In this document: piece by piece, positions 9,599 to 21,779 of the stretch | Layout: every line of letters starts with the position of its first letter | Numbering within the stretch: the stretch's first letter is position 1 | Source: Monosiga brevicollis MX1 | Taxonomy: Eukaryota > Opisthokonta > Choanoflagellata > Craspedida > Salpingoecidae | Direction of reading: 5' to 3' | Length of the DNA: 64,000 nt | Assembly: GCF_000002865.3 (NCBI RefSeq) | Contig: NW_001865041.1 | Coordinates: 144,486 to 208,485, forward strand | The notes under the pieces: generated by a model | What the model saw: only the letters and a program-made list of their open reading frames with translations | Databases searched by the model: none | What the model was told of the DNA's origin: nothing | Position numbers and translations under genes: made by a program

Positions 9599-12426
9599 AT
9601 GGCTGACCTTGATTCAGTGGAAGCCATGCTCGATGCCGACTTCCATGGCAAACCCATGCCTGCCGTAAGTCTTCACCATCTGCCCTGCTCTGCTCTGTTG
9701 CAAACCACTCCACTCCTGGCTGGCTCCCGGAAGATGATTTGTAAACGTCCTTTTGCCTTCTGGTCATCTCTTCCGTGCATTAGTTTTGGGAGGATGAGTC
9801 CTTGGTTCCACGCAGTGGAAGTAACTTCTTCCACACGTGTTTCTTGGGGGTGTTCTTTCATGTTTGGCCGTCTCTTTGTGATTTGTGCGCTTGTCCAGTC
9901 TTGGCCTCGCCAGTTGTGGTTGAATCAGAATAATATGCATGTGTTATCATCTTAGGCATACGTGCCTCGAAGCTCAGGGGGATCTCCTCTGACGGGTACG
10001 GCTCCACCTCGTGCTGTTGTGCTTGGAGTGATTGTTGTCTGAAACATGCCCACAATACCATTGTGTGTCATCACCGCGTTTTCTTCCATCTGGGTCTGAG
10101 TGGGCGGTGGTTGACCATCGCCACTTTGACATACTGACGAGAGCATGGTCATCGAGGTGCTTTGCTCACCCACCATTTTTTTGACTCGCGTTTGTCTGCA
10201 CATGTGCATAATCAATAGAATGGCCGTGACAAACAGCCTGAAGGTCCGGCGGCACCACCGACTGATGGACCCCGCCAGGAAGAGCAACGCAGCAGCCGAG
10301 ATCGCGATGAAGCCCCACGAGAGCGCAGCAGCCGAGATCGCGACAGCGACTATCCTCGCGCTCGCTCTCGCGGTCGCGAAGATGAGCGCCGCCGCTCTCG
10401 CTCTCGTGACCGTGATGTCCACCATCGTTCCCGCAGTCGAGATCGCCACGATGACCGTGACCGTGGACGCTACCGCGATGACCGTTACGATGATCGTTAC
10501 CGTGATGATCGTTACCGTGATGATCGTTATCGTGATGACCGTTACCGTGATGACCGTCGTCGCCACCGTCATTACCGCGATGACGACTATGATCGCCGTC
10601 GTGGTAGCCGTCGCCGCTCGCCGAGCCCTCCCCGTCCTGCACCAGGCCCGCGCCTCAGCGAGGAGGAGCGTGACGAGCGCACAGTCATTTGCTCTCAACT
10701 CTCGCGCAAAACGACCGAAGCTGATCTTTTTGATTTTCTCGAGCAAAATGCCGGCAAGGTGCGTATCAGCTCGCCACGTGCATGTTTCAATGCTCTTTCA
10801 TCTCGACATGCATGTCAACACCGAGCTTATTCGCTCTTTTTGCGTGATGATGCCTCATGTCGTGTGACTTTTTTTTTCCCTAGGTTCGCTCAGTAAGCAT
10901 GGTGCGGGATCGTAACACCGGGCGCGGAAAGGGCGTGGCATACGCCGAGTTTCTTGAACCCGAATCAGTGCCCACCGCGCTGACTCTCAACGGCCAGCGT
11001 CTCAATCACGCCCCCATTGTCATCATGCTTACGCAAGCGCAAAAGAATCGCCAGGCCGCCGAGAAGGCACGCCTTGAGCGTGAAGCCATGACCCGACTGC
11101 ACATCACCAACTTATCAGAGCAAGTCACGGATGACGAGACGCTGCGCGAGCTCGTCAAGGTCTTTGGTCGTGTACGCGAGTGCAAGCTCGTGCGCGATGA
11201 AGAAGGCCAACCAAAGGGCGAGGCGTTTGTGCGATACGATGAGCCCAATGAGGCCAACCTGGCGCTTGACGGCCTCAATGAAATGACTTTCCTCGGCAAT
11301 ACCCTCAGAGCCACACTGGCGGCACAGACCGGGATGGCCAGTGGAGCACCGGCCTTGGGCGCAAACATGCCCCCGATGGCCGGTGGTGTGCCGCCCATGG
11401 CCGGCAACATGCCCGGTATGCCCGGTGGTATGCCCGGGGGCATGCCTGGGATGCCCCATATGGGTCGAGGTGGGCCCATGCCTGGTATGATGCCGGGCAT
11501 GGTTCCTGGTGGCATGCCTGCGCCTATGATGCCCGGCGCCAACCCCAACAACGCACAAACCGATACCGACGATACGGAGCGCGGCGGACTGCGCCTCAAC
11601 GGCACCTCACGTGTTGCTTTAATGCATCGCCTGGCTTCACGCGCTAGTATGTTTTCCCCTTCGTGTGGCCGTTTGTATTTTCCCAAAAGTTTTGTTTGGT
11701 GTTGACTCGTCTTGCTATCCAGCATGTGACACGTCACATTCGGCCAGTATATCGTTTGCCGTCCGATCGGGTCTCGCCAATACAGTTGGTGTTTCCCAGT
11801 GGTCGAGATGGTCAGAAGACCTGGCCAACATCAAATTCGGGTCGGCATTCCAGCCTCGTCTGCACTTGGTTGCAACTGGCCTCCATGTTACCCAAACCTT
11901 CTTCATATGCGTGTTTCCAAGTGTTCACTTGTCATGTTCTTCTCACGCTCTTCTTCTTTTCTAGACATGGCTGTGCCAGGCATGCCAGGCGCCAAGCCTC
12001 CCAAACCAGAGTCACCCTTCCTCGTTCTCCACCACATGTTTGATCCAGCCAAGTATGTACTTTGGGTGCTAACCCATTTTACGTTTGTTTATGTGGCGGC
12101 CCGACTTGGCTTATATTGTCCTGATGTTATGCGTCTGTGTTCTCAGGGAAACCGAGGCAAACTGGGACAAGGACATGGCCGAGGAGGTCTTGGAGGAGTG
12201 TACCAAGAGTGGACCCGTTTTCCACATCGTAGTGGACAAGACCTCGCAGGGCGACATCTACCTCAAATTCTCCGACACGCGCTCGGCTGCGCACGCTAGC
12301 TCTGTGATGAATGGCCGTTTTTTCGATGGCCGTCAAATCACGGCTGAATACATGACTCAGGATGAATACTATGCCAAGTACCCAGCTGCGAAGGCTGCCC
12401 TGACACCTTTGCAGCCGGCGGCCTAA
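9599..12426 (+). CDS. RBM39: RBM39/CAPER-type splicing factor (three RRMs, last one a UHM)
   Basis: Five exons: 9599-9664, 10219-10758, 10884-11646, 11965-12052, 12147-12426, all junctions in phase, 578 residues. The N-terminus MADLDSVEAMLDADF matches the start of animal RBM39 (MADDIDIEAMLEAPY). Next comes an Arg-rich domain with RYRDD tandem repeats, RRM1 (about 177-250, RTVICSQL), RRM2 (about 271-345, TRLHITNL), a Met-Gly-Pro-rich linker, and a C-terminal RRM with the RFF variant of the U2AF-homology RxF motif (MNGRFFDGRQIT). RBM39 is a nuclear splicing coactivator that binds U2AF65/SF3B1 ULM peptides through the UHM. The Met-rich linker and RYRDD repeats are not in the human protein as I recall it. 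An extra cassette exon near 9956 is possible but would not keep phase. Confidence 0.93.
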
Positions 12427-12982
12427 GCTGATTCAAGGCATCCGTGATGCTGCTACCGCCACAAGCCTGTTCTGGCTTTGACGCATCTCGCGTTCTCTTT
12501 CGCTTGATATCGTAGTTTTACTTCTCTTGATTGACCTGTCTGTTTCTGCTGTTGCGCCCTTTGCGCTACTTTGCCCCGAGTCTTTCGATGTTCTTTGTCT
12601 TCATGAGCTATCCAACTTTCAATATGATGCAACTGTGTTGTTCGTCAGCACCCTTTAAATTCCCGCATTTCACATCGAACACTTCCACACAACACTTTCC
12701 TTCCATGCGGCTTTTCCCCCTGTTCGTTGTTCTGCTTTCCAAGTCGTACCCTGGTTCGCTCTTTTTGTCAAACACATGACGGCAAGTGCGATTCTCCCCC
12801 CTCCTTTCTTCACGCCTCTGCGTTGACCAAACCAGAGGAGAAGGCGGGCTTGACCCGTCCTTAATTGAGGCTGTGCCACAACCCCAATCTCATGCGTTCA
12901 AAAGCATAACAACATTGACATTGTATTTGTGACTTGGTGGTGGATTGCTGTCACCATATTCGGTCAAAAGAGAATGCCCTGA
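12427..12982. other. 3' spacer between convergent RBM39 and QTRT2
   Basis: T-rich sequence with no gene seen. It should hold the 3' untranslated ends of both genes. Confidence 0.6.
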
Positions 12983-14568
12983 TTAATGTTGGTTTGATCC
13001 ACGGAGCTTGGCGATCCAAGCGGACAAGTCTCCACGCCGAATCGCATCACGCGCATGTGCCATCAAGGTTTGAAGCTGGAAGTGGTTGTGCCTGTTGTGC
13101 AGGCGCCACACAAGAGCAAGACATGGCGCGCACAGGAAAATGAGCAGTAGCAACATCCGACCAACCACGACGTCACAAGCATCTCTATTCACACGCCAGG
13201 CATCGGGGACAGGGCTAGGACAAAGCAGACCAACGCATACGTACAAGGTCAGCAGGATTGACGCAAGCATTTCGTGAGTCACATGGAGGTGGTGAATGTA
13301 GGCGCGGCCGAAATTGCGGCAAGCATAGCACTCACAGCCCGCCACGAGCGGAGCCATGTCATCCTAGATAAACAACAGATTGTGATGTATTGGTCGTCTT
13401 GCAAAAGGTGGCGGCGCTCCTTCCTTTGTGTGCTGCATACAACAAACCTTGTTGTGTGCGGCCCACAAAGACAAAGTGCCTGGCGGTCCATCAGGGCCTG
13501 TTGGGGTATGGAGAGGTGGAAAGACGGGTAAGCTGGAGAAAATACCAAGCCATGGCAGGCGGTCGCACAAACCGCAGTGAAGAGCAATTCCATCCTCGGC
13601 TGCTTGAACTGCAAGCTGGCCATCTAGAAGATCAACACCGGCCTCGATGGCGGCCAAAAGTTGGTCTAGATTGCAAACCAGCCCAGGCCCGAGGTGGGTG
13701 AGGTGAATGAGAAAATGGCATTGCATCGCGGGTGGCACCAGGGCGAACCGAAGGTAGCGGTGGCGTTGATCACGCGCAGCTTGTCGTCTGGTAATGCATC
13801 CTGGGCCGATTGTGTGCACAAATGAGCTGGGTGCACGCCGACAACAGCGTGAGCGCGTGTGGCGATGTTCGAAACGCAACGTACGCAGCAAGCATGTAGT
13901 ATTTCGGAAGCAGCATCAGGACTTTGACCCGCAAATGGACTATCAATGTAAAAGCCTGGTTGAACAAGGGTTGACAACAGATGAGCGAGCTGGGGCTTTC
14001 GAGAAGCGGTGCGGCATTAACATTGCTGGTCGCAACCGACCGGCGACTTGGGGCGCAAGGGCCACCATGTGCTCGGTGCAGGCAGTGCGCGCGCGCTGCG
14101 AACTGCCACCGATTATTGGCAGTAGCATGGCCGTGGCGGCAGGCACACCACCAGCCATGATGGTGTCGACCCAGCCTTTGGTGCGTTCAACGGCACGCCT
14201 AAGCATCAAAACATGCATTCCCCAAAGGAGGAGATTTTGGGTGAGTGTCAACGGCGATATATCTGCAGCCAAAATTGCATGAGTGTATGATACATACAAT
14301 TGACGCTTTTCACTCGCATGGGCAGACTGGCTGTCGCACAGGGCCAAGGCCAGATCGGGCTGGCATCGCTCGAGAACGCGAAGCAGGACGTCTGGTGTGA
14401 TCTACGCCGCATGATGAGCATGGTCATCAAGTCAAGCTAGATTCGCATGCACAAATCATACTTTACGCGAGCAGGACAGGGCAAGCAAGCTCACCTGCAC
14501 ACGGCCCGACTGATTCCAAATGGAAGTGCCAGTATCCGTATTGAAGCCATCGGGTGTGAGGTAGGTCG

Positions 14569-14652
<84 letters not shown>

Positions 14653-15207
14653 GCACTGCCGGTCCGGTGGCCAAGCGTGCACATTGGTACCGGGAGTTGA
14701 GCAAAGCGTCGATAGCTCAAGTCGGTGGCTGATTGCAAAGCTTTGAAGGGATCTGGGAAACTATCATGGGCATTGAGTATGGAGAGGGGTTTAGCATTGG
14801 AATGGTGGAATGGCAGCAGCAGCAGCAGCACAGTCGAGGCCAACGAACGAACATTTGTGACACAGTCGTCTGAATTGGCCCGTTCTCCAGTTGTGCAATG
14901 AGGTCAGGTTGGAGGTGCTGCAGGGCGCCTGTTTGCGATTGGAGTTTTCCTGAGAATTCAGATGCAAGGCAGACCGACAATTTGGTTTAACCAAAAGGGG
15001 AGCGTACCGCCTTCGGTGTGGAGCAGACAGCAGGGCGTCGGAATGCTCTCGTTTTCAAACAGGAGCTTGCCAACTCGCGCACGTCCCGACCGGTGCAAGA
15101 CCTCAAACTAGCCAGATGATGAAGTGAACGTGCATCTGCTCGCAGTTGCAATTCAAAGCTCGAGGCCAACCCATTCTTACCTGAACCTTTGTCGCCTTTG
15201 CCGCCAT
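12983..15207 (-). CDS. QTRT2: Queuine tRNA-ribosyltransferase accessory subunit 2
   Basis: Twelve exons (minus strand): 15181-15207, 15008-15107, about 14853-14928, about 14691-14752, 14495-14568, 14298-14401, 14041-14198, 13885-13955, 13749-13800, 13526-13665, 13245-13363, 12983-13091; about 363 residues, near the human 415. Similarity to human QTRT2 runs end to end: IPTPCCLLHTEGG, SIWNQSGRVQ, RAVERTKGWVD, LPDDKLRVI, LLAAIEAGVDLLDG, and the zinc site CECYAC followed by AYIHHLHVTHEML. QTRT2 pairs with QTRT1 on the outer mitochondrial membrane to put queuine into tRNA anticodons; the accessory subunit lacks the catalytic Asp. The borders of exons 3 and 4 are the weakest: the acceptor of exon 4 could be at 14760 instead. 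The acceptor of exon 5 directly follows a (GT)n tract. A divergent partner, NOP9, starts 500 bp away. Confidence 0.92.
14571..14650. repeat. (CA)n microsatellite inside a QTRT2 intron
   Basis: About 40 CA units on the plus strand (GT on the coding strand) run right up to the acceptor AG of QTRT2 exon 5 and replace the usual pyrimidine tract. Confidence 0.95.
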
Positions 15208-15312
15208 GTTGCCTGCACTCCTCCCCTCTCTCTTCGCAATACCCACAAGCGCGCTGATCAAAACGCTGCCCTTCGCCAGCCAGCTGAGCTGAGAGAGAAA
15301 GCGAGAAAGCAA

Positions 15313-15385
15313 GTGTATGTGTGTGTGTGTGTGTGAATGGCAAGAAAAGTCTGACAATTACATGCCCACATGTTCGCCACATGCT

Positions 15386-15430
<45 letters not shown>

Positions 15431-15510
15431 CACACACACTCTCTCTCTCTCTCCCTCACACACACACAGGCACACAGACGCACAGACACGTTCTCTCTCA
15501 TTCTCTCGTT
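15313..15510. repeat. Compound TG/CA/CT microsatellite in the QTRT2-NOP9 divergent promoter region
   Basis: A (TG)n block at about 15313-15334, a (CA)n block at 15389-15440, then CT and CACACA/CAGACA blocks to about 15510. It lies between the start codons of QTRT2 (15207, minus) and NOP9 (15705, plus). Confidence 0.9.
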
Positions 15511-15704
15511 CTCTGCTTGATCAGACGGTATTGTCAGGCAGGAGACGTGTGGTGGACGAGTGTTGTGCTGTAAGCGCTGGCTGATAGAACGTTGGCTGGG
15601 GTTGAGAACTCACGCCTGAGGATACGCTCGTGGTGTTGTATCGTGATCCGCCTCACCAGCCGACCCAAGGCCGTGCCATCAAGACTTGTCAAGAACCAGC
15701 AACG

Positions 15705-18067
15705 ATGGCCGACGCGGTTGTGGATGAGACGCGGCAGGAGATGCTGCAGTACTTTCAGCGTGTGGAGGGCATGCTGGATGCGAATGACTTTCCCTCCACC
15801 GAACAGCTTCAACTCTTTCTGACCAACGTAGTTGAGGAGATCAAGGGCAAAGAGAAACGGCTGGCCTGTGATCTTCACTGCAGCCGCGTTCTGGAGAAGC
15901 TCATTGCCAAAAGCGCCCCCAGCGCCGTGCACGAGCTCACCAAGGGACTGCAAGGGGACCTGCTAGAACTCTGCAACCATCGTTATGGGAGTCACGTCGT
16001 ACAGGCGCTCTACGGTGCCCTGCACAAGTACGATGGTGGATTTGAGGATTACGCGCGCATGGCCCCCGAGGAAACAGACGAGGCCGTCGATGGTGCTGGC
16101 GACCACCCGCCCCCCCTGGGCGAGCTGGACGAGGAGCTCCACCAAGAGAATGTGGAGGCTTACGAGGCTTTTCGTGCAATCATGCTGCAGCTCGGGGCTC
16201 ATCTGATGGAGAATCTTCAGCAAACATGGGAGGACACGTACGCGAGCCATGTCTTCCGCAGCCACGTGTGCTGTCTCTCTGGTATGGAGCTGCCCAAGAA
16301 GCTGCGTGCCAAGTCATCGCAAGGCTATCGAGTGGCGTTCAATCAACTGGATGAAACAGCCATTGAGCCGCCAGGCCTTCCTGTAGACGAGCTTCCCGCA
16401 GTCTACGGCAAGCAGCTGGCCACCCTGGTGGCTCAGCTGAAGACGGAGGCAGAAACTCTGAACCACTACATTTATCACACCACGGCCAGCGCCTGCTTGC
16501 AGGCCCTGGTTCTGGCCACCTTTCGCGTGGTGCGCAAGAAAGCCCACAAGCTTATTTCAGCGTTGTTGCACAGCTTTGGCGAGGATTCGCCCCTGGACAC
16601 AGCCGTCACCAACAGCACGGCCAGCCGCATCTTGGACGTTGCTTTGCAGTATGGCAACGAAAAGCATCGCCACACCATTTTTGAGGCTTGCTTCAAAGGC
16701 GAGCTGCTTGAACGCGCCACGCACAACGTGGCCAATTTTGTGCTTCAACGCTGTCTAGCAGTGGCTGAGCGCGAGGACGTCAAGCTCATCCTGGTCGAAC
16801 TCGGACCCAACCTGGAGGATATTTTGGCCGAAGGCAAAACAGCAGTCATTGCCTACATGCTGGCGGCAGCTGCACGCGTTGGCGTGCAGGAAATGGAGCT
16901 GATGCAGCACTTGGCAGCGGCATTTCATTTTGACTGGGAGAGCAATGTGCAGGATACAGCAGCCTGCTTGCTTAGCGTGAGCACGCTCGAGCGTTGGCAG
17001 GAGCTGGCGGCCGATGACAAGGGCTTGGCCGTTAGCACGCGCTTCAATCGCATGGGCTCTGAATTGGTGCAGGCCGTCTCCAAATTGTCTGCCCGTGCCA
17101 ACCAGCCGCTGCTGCGCAGCTTGGCCTCTTGGGATGCGGCCTTGTTGGCCGACATGGCCCAGCACCGCACCGGTTCCTTTGCTCTGCAAGCGGTGCTTCA
17201 GAGCCCAGCTGTGCTGGATAGTGACAAGCTGCCGTTGGTCAAGGCTTTGAGCGCACACGTGGTCGCCGTGGCCTGCGACAAGTTTGGCAGTCACGTCGTT
17301 GATGCAGCATGGAATGCCGCTCCCATCAAAGTCAAGCAGAGCATGGCCGCTAGCTTGGCTGGTGCTGAGGATAAGTTGCAGGCCTCTCCCCAAGGCCGCT
17401 TTGTTCTGCGCAATTGTCGGATTTCGGCTTTTAAGCGCAACGCTGAGGACTGGTAAGATCAAGCACTGGAGTGCTGACACTTCGGGCGTACCGTGTTGCT
17501 CAGTTTTGAGACTTGCAGCCGGCTCTTCTCAACTGCTCTGTCGCTGGTCCCCCCCCCTCTCCTCTCTATAGGCAACTGATGATGGAATCTAATGCACGCA
17601 AGGCCAAGATGTTTGCCTCCATCATCGACGACGAGGACACGGGCACGCCATTGGTAGAGTCGACGCAGGCGCGCAAAAAGAAGCAACGCGAATCACGCAA
17701 GGGCAAGCGTGCCACTTCAGACAACACGGCCGGGGCTTCTACTGAGGCTTCATCTTCGATCAAGCACAAGGTACGCTACCAGCATTCGTGTGTGTGTGTG
17801 TGTGTGTGTGCACGCTTTGAGCAGTCCCTGCCTTTGTTGTGCCATTTTCGTGCCTCGTTTGTCTGTTCCAGACTCAATGACAATTTTTTTTTTTCCATGA
17901 CACTGGGTTATCATTGTTAGAAGAGCAAGCGCAGCAAGCGCGATCCTGAAGCCGCGGTTGAGGGAGCTGATGATTTGTCATTCTTGGCCGAGGCTCTGGC
18001 GGCGACCAAGGGGGACCAAGGAGGCGCAGGCAAGTCAACCAAGCGCAGCAAGCGCAAAAACGACTAG
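15705..18067 (+). CDS. NOP9: Nucleolar Pumilio-like protein NOP9
   Basis: Three exons: 15705-17452, 17572-17770, 17921-18067; phases agree, 697 residues. Repeated PUF-type helices are visible, for example DLHCSRVLEKLI, NHRYGSHVVQALY, NSTASRILDVALQYG and CDKFGSHVVDAAWN; the end of the core (GRFVLRNCRISAFKR) matches the end of yeast and human NOP9. The tail is rich in Lys and Arg (KKKQRESRKGKR, KRSKRKND), a likely nucleolar signal. NOP9 binds pre-rRNA near the 3' end of 18S and is needed for small-subunit maturation. A GTG-initiated upstream extension to 15630 is unlikely; ATG 15705 (ACGATGG) is preferred. The second intron holds a short (GT)n run near 17791-17811. Confidence 0.93.
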
Positions 18068-18197
18068 AGGCGTTCGGTTCGGCGTTGGCAAATGCACGAG
18101 AGTACTCGTCCCCTGGCTTGACTGCGCCAGTTGGAGTCTGGAGTCGACCCAACACCTTGTCGACGTGGTGTCGACGGGGGTTGGTGTGCGTCGCGAT

Positions 18198-20013
18198 TTA
18201 AGGGTTGGCCGCGCCAGCCTGCAGAATTCGCCAGTGGTGATCAATGTGCTGATCGATAAATGTCGAAATGAAATAATAACTAAACCACCACCCATCAGTA
18301 TCGGGATGAGCCTCATCGTGGGAATGCTGTTGGCCAGCAGCAGCGCAGCGGGAAGGTGGCACGGCCATGAAACAAGACAAAGAGTCAAAAGAGCACAAGA
18401 AGAGACTGGGGCCAGAGGGACGGGGGTTGGAAGCACCTGTGGTCGTAGCCAGGTTCACGGCGCACGTCAATGTTGGCATGCTTGGGCAAGGCCCAATCAT
18501 GAAGGTGCTCTTCAAGAAACGGGTCCGCTGTGCCCTATCAATGGCCGAGTCAGGCTATCAGCTTCAATCGCTTGGGCAAAGAGGCCATGTGGTGGCAAGC
18601 GGGGCCAAGAGCTCCACCATATTATCAAACGCCCTGCCTTACCTGGGAGACGAGAATGGGGGGCAAATCATCCAAATTGGTCTGGCGGAGCAAGCAAACC
18701 GGATCGTAGGCCTAACATGGTATGCACGGTGTGTCAAAGCGTAAGCACACTGGTACACAACGCCAAATGCAGCCTCGATTGGGTGCTTTTCCTCCGAGAC
18801 TGCCGACGTTAAAAACCATCACCACTACCACCACCAATAAGAACAAAACAAACAAAATTGAAACGGCAACAAACCTCCCAAGCAGCTTCGTCGGGACCCA
18901 AGTAGCCTTCAAAGGCACGTCGGCCCCAAGGGCAGTTGGTGGGGTTGCAGATTGGTGCAAATGCAGAGACGCTGTGGTACTGATTGCGGTTTTTCAGGAA
19001 CAGGTTCAAGGCACCCAGCCCACCTATACCAGGCAAAGCACAGGGCCGAAAGTGATGTGTTCATGCGCGTAGCCTTGGAATGCGAGGGATGTGTGTGGGG
19101 GCGCCACTGCGTCGTGGCTAGTGTGGTTGTCCTTGGTCGAGAGGCCATTAATAAAGGGTCCATGGTCGCATCGGCGTCACACAGGTGGTGCGTACCCATC
19201 GAGTGGCCCAAAATACCAACTTGGTTTGTGTTGTGGGGCTGAATCTCAGCGACTAGCTGAGGCAGCTCCTATAACGATAGAGACGCCATGGCGTTGGCAA
19301 CGGGTGAGCACGGCCAAGCTTGAGAGCCCAAGGCGCGGGCGCGACCTGAGTGACGTAAGTGTCCATTTTGTAGTGGTCCCGGTAGTGCTCGGTCGTTGCC
19401 GTCAGGTAAAAGCCAGCTCCTGAGCCAAAGTCGTAGCTATCATCCTCACCAGGCAGGTTGCAGCCACCTGCACCGGACAAGCCCCGAGTACATGGATGAG
19501 GTCAACTTGCGGATGGGCGATGGGTGCAGGAGGTGGCTACCATTTGCTGCACACTACGCAGGGCCCTCAAGGCTGGAGTGGGTGCCAGGTTTGGGGTGGG
19601 GGCGACTCGGGTGGCAGGGGCCTACGGGGGCTGGTATCGGGGCACACGACCATGATGCCGCGCTCGGCTAGCTTGCGCTGAGCACCCGCCTTGGTGATAA
19701 AGTTGGTGTCGTCGCATGTTAGGCCTGAAAGCCAATACAGGACCTAATGCCGTCCGGTCCATGGGAAAAGACGTTTACGGGTGAGTGCGAGCGGGTCCGT
19801 CCACGGATGTCATGGTACAGTGGCAGCACAACGCAGAGAAGGGCTCAACAGGCTGCAACGCACCGGGACTTTCTGCCCAGCAAGGGCTTGTGGAGGTAGG
19901 AAGCAGGCAAAGCCCATGTCACAGTCCAGGGTGTCGGAGCGATGACGGTAGCGGCGGACTTCACCCTCGAAAGCACGATGAGACTCAACCGTGGTCAGTG
20001 AGCGAGCGCCCAT
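18198..20013 (-). CDS. ESD: S-formylglutathione hydrolase (esterase D)
   Basis: Eight exons (minus strand): 19864-20013, 19626-19743, 19346-19467, 19196-19268, 18875-19023, 18643-18711, 18437-18534, 18198-18279; all phases agree, 286 residues (human 282). The catalytic serine lies in GHSMGG, formed across the intron after 19196; the Asp is in [11 protein letters not shown] and the His in EPGYDHS, giving the complete alpha/beta-hydrolase triad. Other matches are [30 protein letters not shown] and [11 protein letters not shown]. It hydrolyses S-formylglutathione to formate and glutathione in formaldehyde detoxification, in the cytosol. In-frame ATGs at 20043 and 20073 could extend the N-terminus by 10 or 20 residues rich in Arg; the shorter form fits family length. 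Confidence 0.94.
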
Positions 20014-20073
20014 GCGGGATCTGCGCAGACCCCGCTGCGCCATCCTGGCGCCGGCAGCTCGAAGGTGCAGCAT

Positions 20074-21779
20074 GCTGATCGTAGCGCTCCTCTAGTTCTC
20101 TTCTCTCCAGCAAACAAGGGGGACCTCACACCACCACCAAGCGTCTTGTCTCGCGCTGGCTGAGGCGGGCTCTGGAGCTGACTCGCTGACTCGGGCTTCC
20201 TGACTCGGGCGCGATCAAGATACGAAGCCAGTGATGGTATTGGAAACTACCGAGAAAGTGCTGACAATAAAACGCTGACAACAATGACACATTGCGCATG
20301 CGCTGCATCAAGAGGGAGTCGACACCTCAGATGCGAAACGGACAAGAGGCAGAAGCAACCATTCCGGGCGTGGTCTGGGGCTGATGAGCTTTGGCAGGGG
20401 ATGGATGAGCTGGAGGGCAGAAGGACCCATTGCGGTCCTAAGGCATGATCCCAAGATGCATCCCATTTTCAGGGTGACCTGGTTTGGCGGGGACATCAAG
20501 GTGCCAGAGAAGACTTCTCCGGAACAAGATCACAGCACGCGCCTATTGCAGGAACTGTCTTTTTTCCTCATCAGCCAGTGGAGTCGAGGTCACGCGGTGG
20601 GACATGCACCCAAGGGTCACGGGTCCCATCCCCTCCGACCTTGCCCTCCAGCTTCAGTGTACATGGGCAACATGGCTCTCGATAGCTGGACGCGATCGTT
20701 GATCATTCACGTCACTACAGAACATCCTGTCACATCCCACGAGCGGTGTGACTACGAGCGGCGTGACTCGGGGTAGAGAAGCGTCGAGAGCGGGGTGGGT
20801 GTGTTGGTTCTGCGATCATCGGACGCTCAGCTTGCTTCTTGAGTCTCTTTTTTTCCCATTTTGCGTCGAAGAACCGCGGTGTCACAGGAGACTCTAGCAC
20901 GCGAAGCAGCCTGATTGACGGGCATCATCCTTCATGAACGCTTACCGCTGTGCAAGTTCACCTGCATCCCTTTGGACACCCCTCGCTACCCCAACATGCA
21001 ATTTACGGGTTTCACCCCCATCCCCACAAAGGCGTTGCGCATGCTTGCCACTGCATGACATCACTCCTGTCGCTCAGCGCGAGCTGCCCCACAGTCGCCA
21101 TCGCTCCTACTGCTGTTGGTCGTGTCGCCCGTGCTTTGCAACACGGCAATCCCGGCATCCCAGACATCACATGAGCCTTTACCCCCTGATCATGACCATC
21201 GCTTGTTGCCATCACGTACGCTTCTCTCCCCGCTTGTCGGATGCTGGGATGCTGGGCCGGGCGACCATGCGACAGGACATCGCGCCATGGTCAGTCAAAA
21301 GACCCGCCCGCCGTTCCCGCTCCCGACCCTGCCATCAACATTGCTCATTCTCTGAGTCCCATGACGTGTGAATCTCGACCACCTTGGCAGTCGCAGCCAT
21401 GAGCACCGCGATCAACAAGAACTGACAGGCGTGGTTCAACAGGTTCAACTGGCACAGCCGTCCTTGTTCGCCCACGATTCCACCTCCATCAAGCTGCGGC
21501 TGTGGCCACGGCAACCCAATGGCACCTCCTTCCCACATCAGTCCACCACACAGCCCACGATGGCGGAACGCTTCGAGTTTGGTAGTGGCATTTTTCCCCT
21601 TTACTTTCTTCCGCGACCCCATGCTACCATCCACCTGTCCTTGCATATTTCGCCTCTGACCCATTGGTCCAGTTCCATGCGCTTGCCACGGCCCCCTTCC
21701 TATTTCGTATCAACACCCAGCACCGGCCTGGCTGAGCACTCTCTCGCTCCCCAACGCCTTCAAGGTTGAAACTGGCAGC
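20074..21779. other. Long spacer between divergent ESD and bZIP-like gene 1
   Basis: About 1.7 kb with no coding frame I can support; the longest frames have poor composition and match nothing I recognise. It contains a cluster of TGACTC half-sites (20179-20206) and a near-tandem 15-mer around 20739-20769 (GAGCGGTGTGACTAC, GAGCGGCGTGACTCG). It probably holds promoters for both genes and the 5' leader of the bZIP-like gene. Confidence 0.5.
20179..20206. promoter_or_regulatory. Three TGACTC half-sites within 28 bp
   Basis: TGACTC occurs at 20179, 20187 and 20201, and a fourth copy at 20764. TGACTC is the core of the AP-1/GCN4 family site (TGA[C/G]TCA). No full palindrome is present. Functional meaning is inference from the bZIP-like gene next door. 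Confidence 0.3.

Noticed and set aside
14821-14838. CAG/CTG repeat read as a frameshift in QTRT2
   Set aside because: An intron from about 14852 to 14753 removes the repeat and restores phase on both sides, so no frameshift is needed.
20384-20776. Possible gene in the ESD/bZIP spacer
   Set aside because: The 130-codon frame has no domain, no splice partner and an unusual mix of Trp, His and Met typical of random frames.
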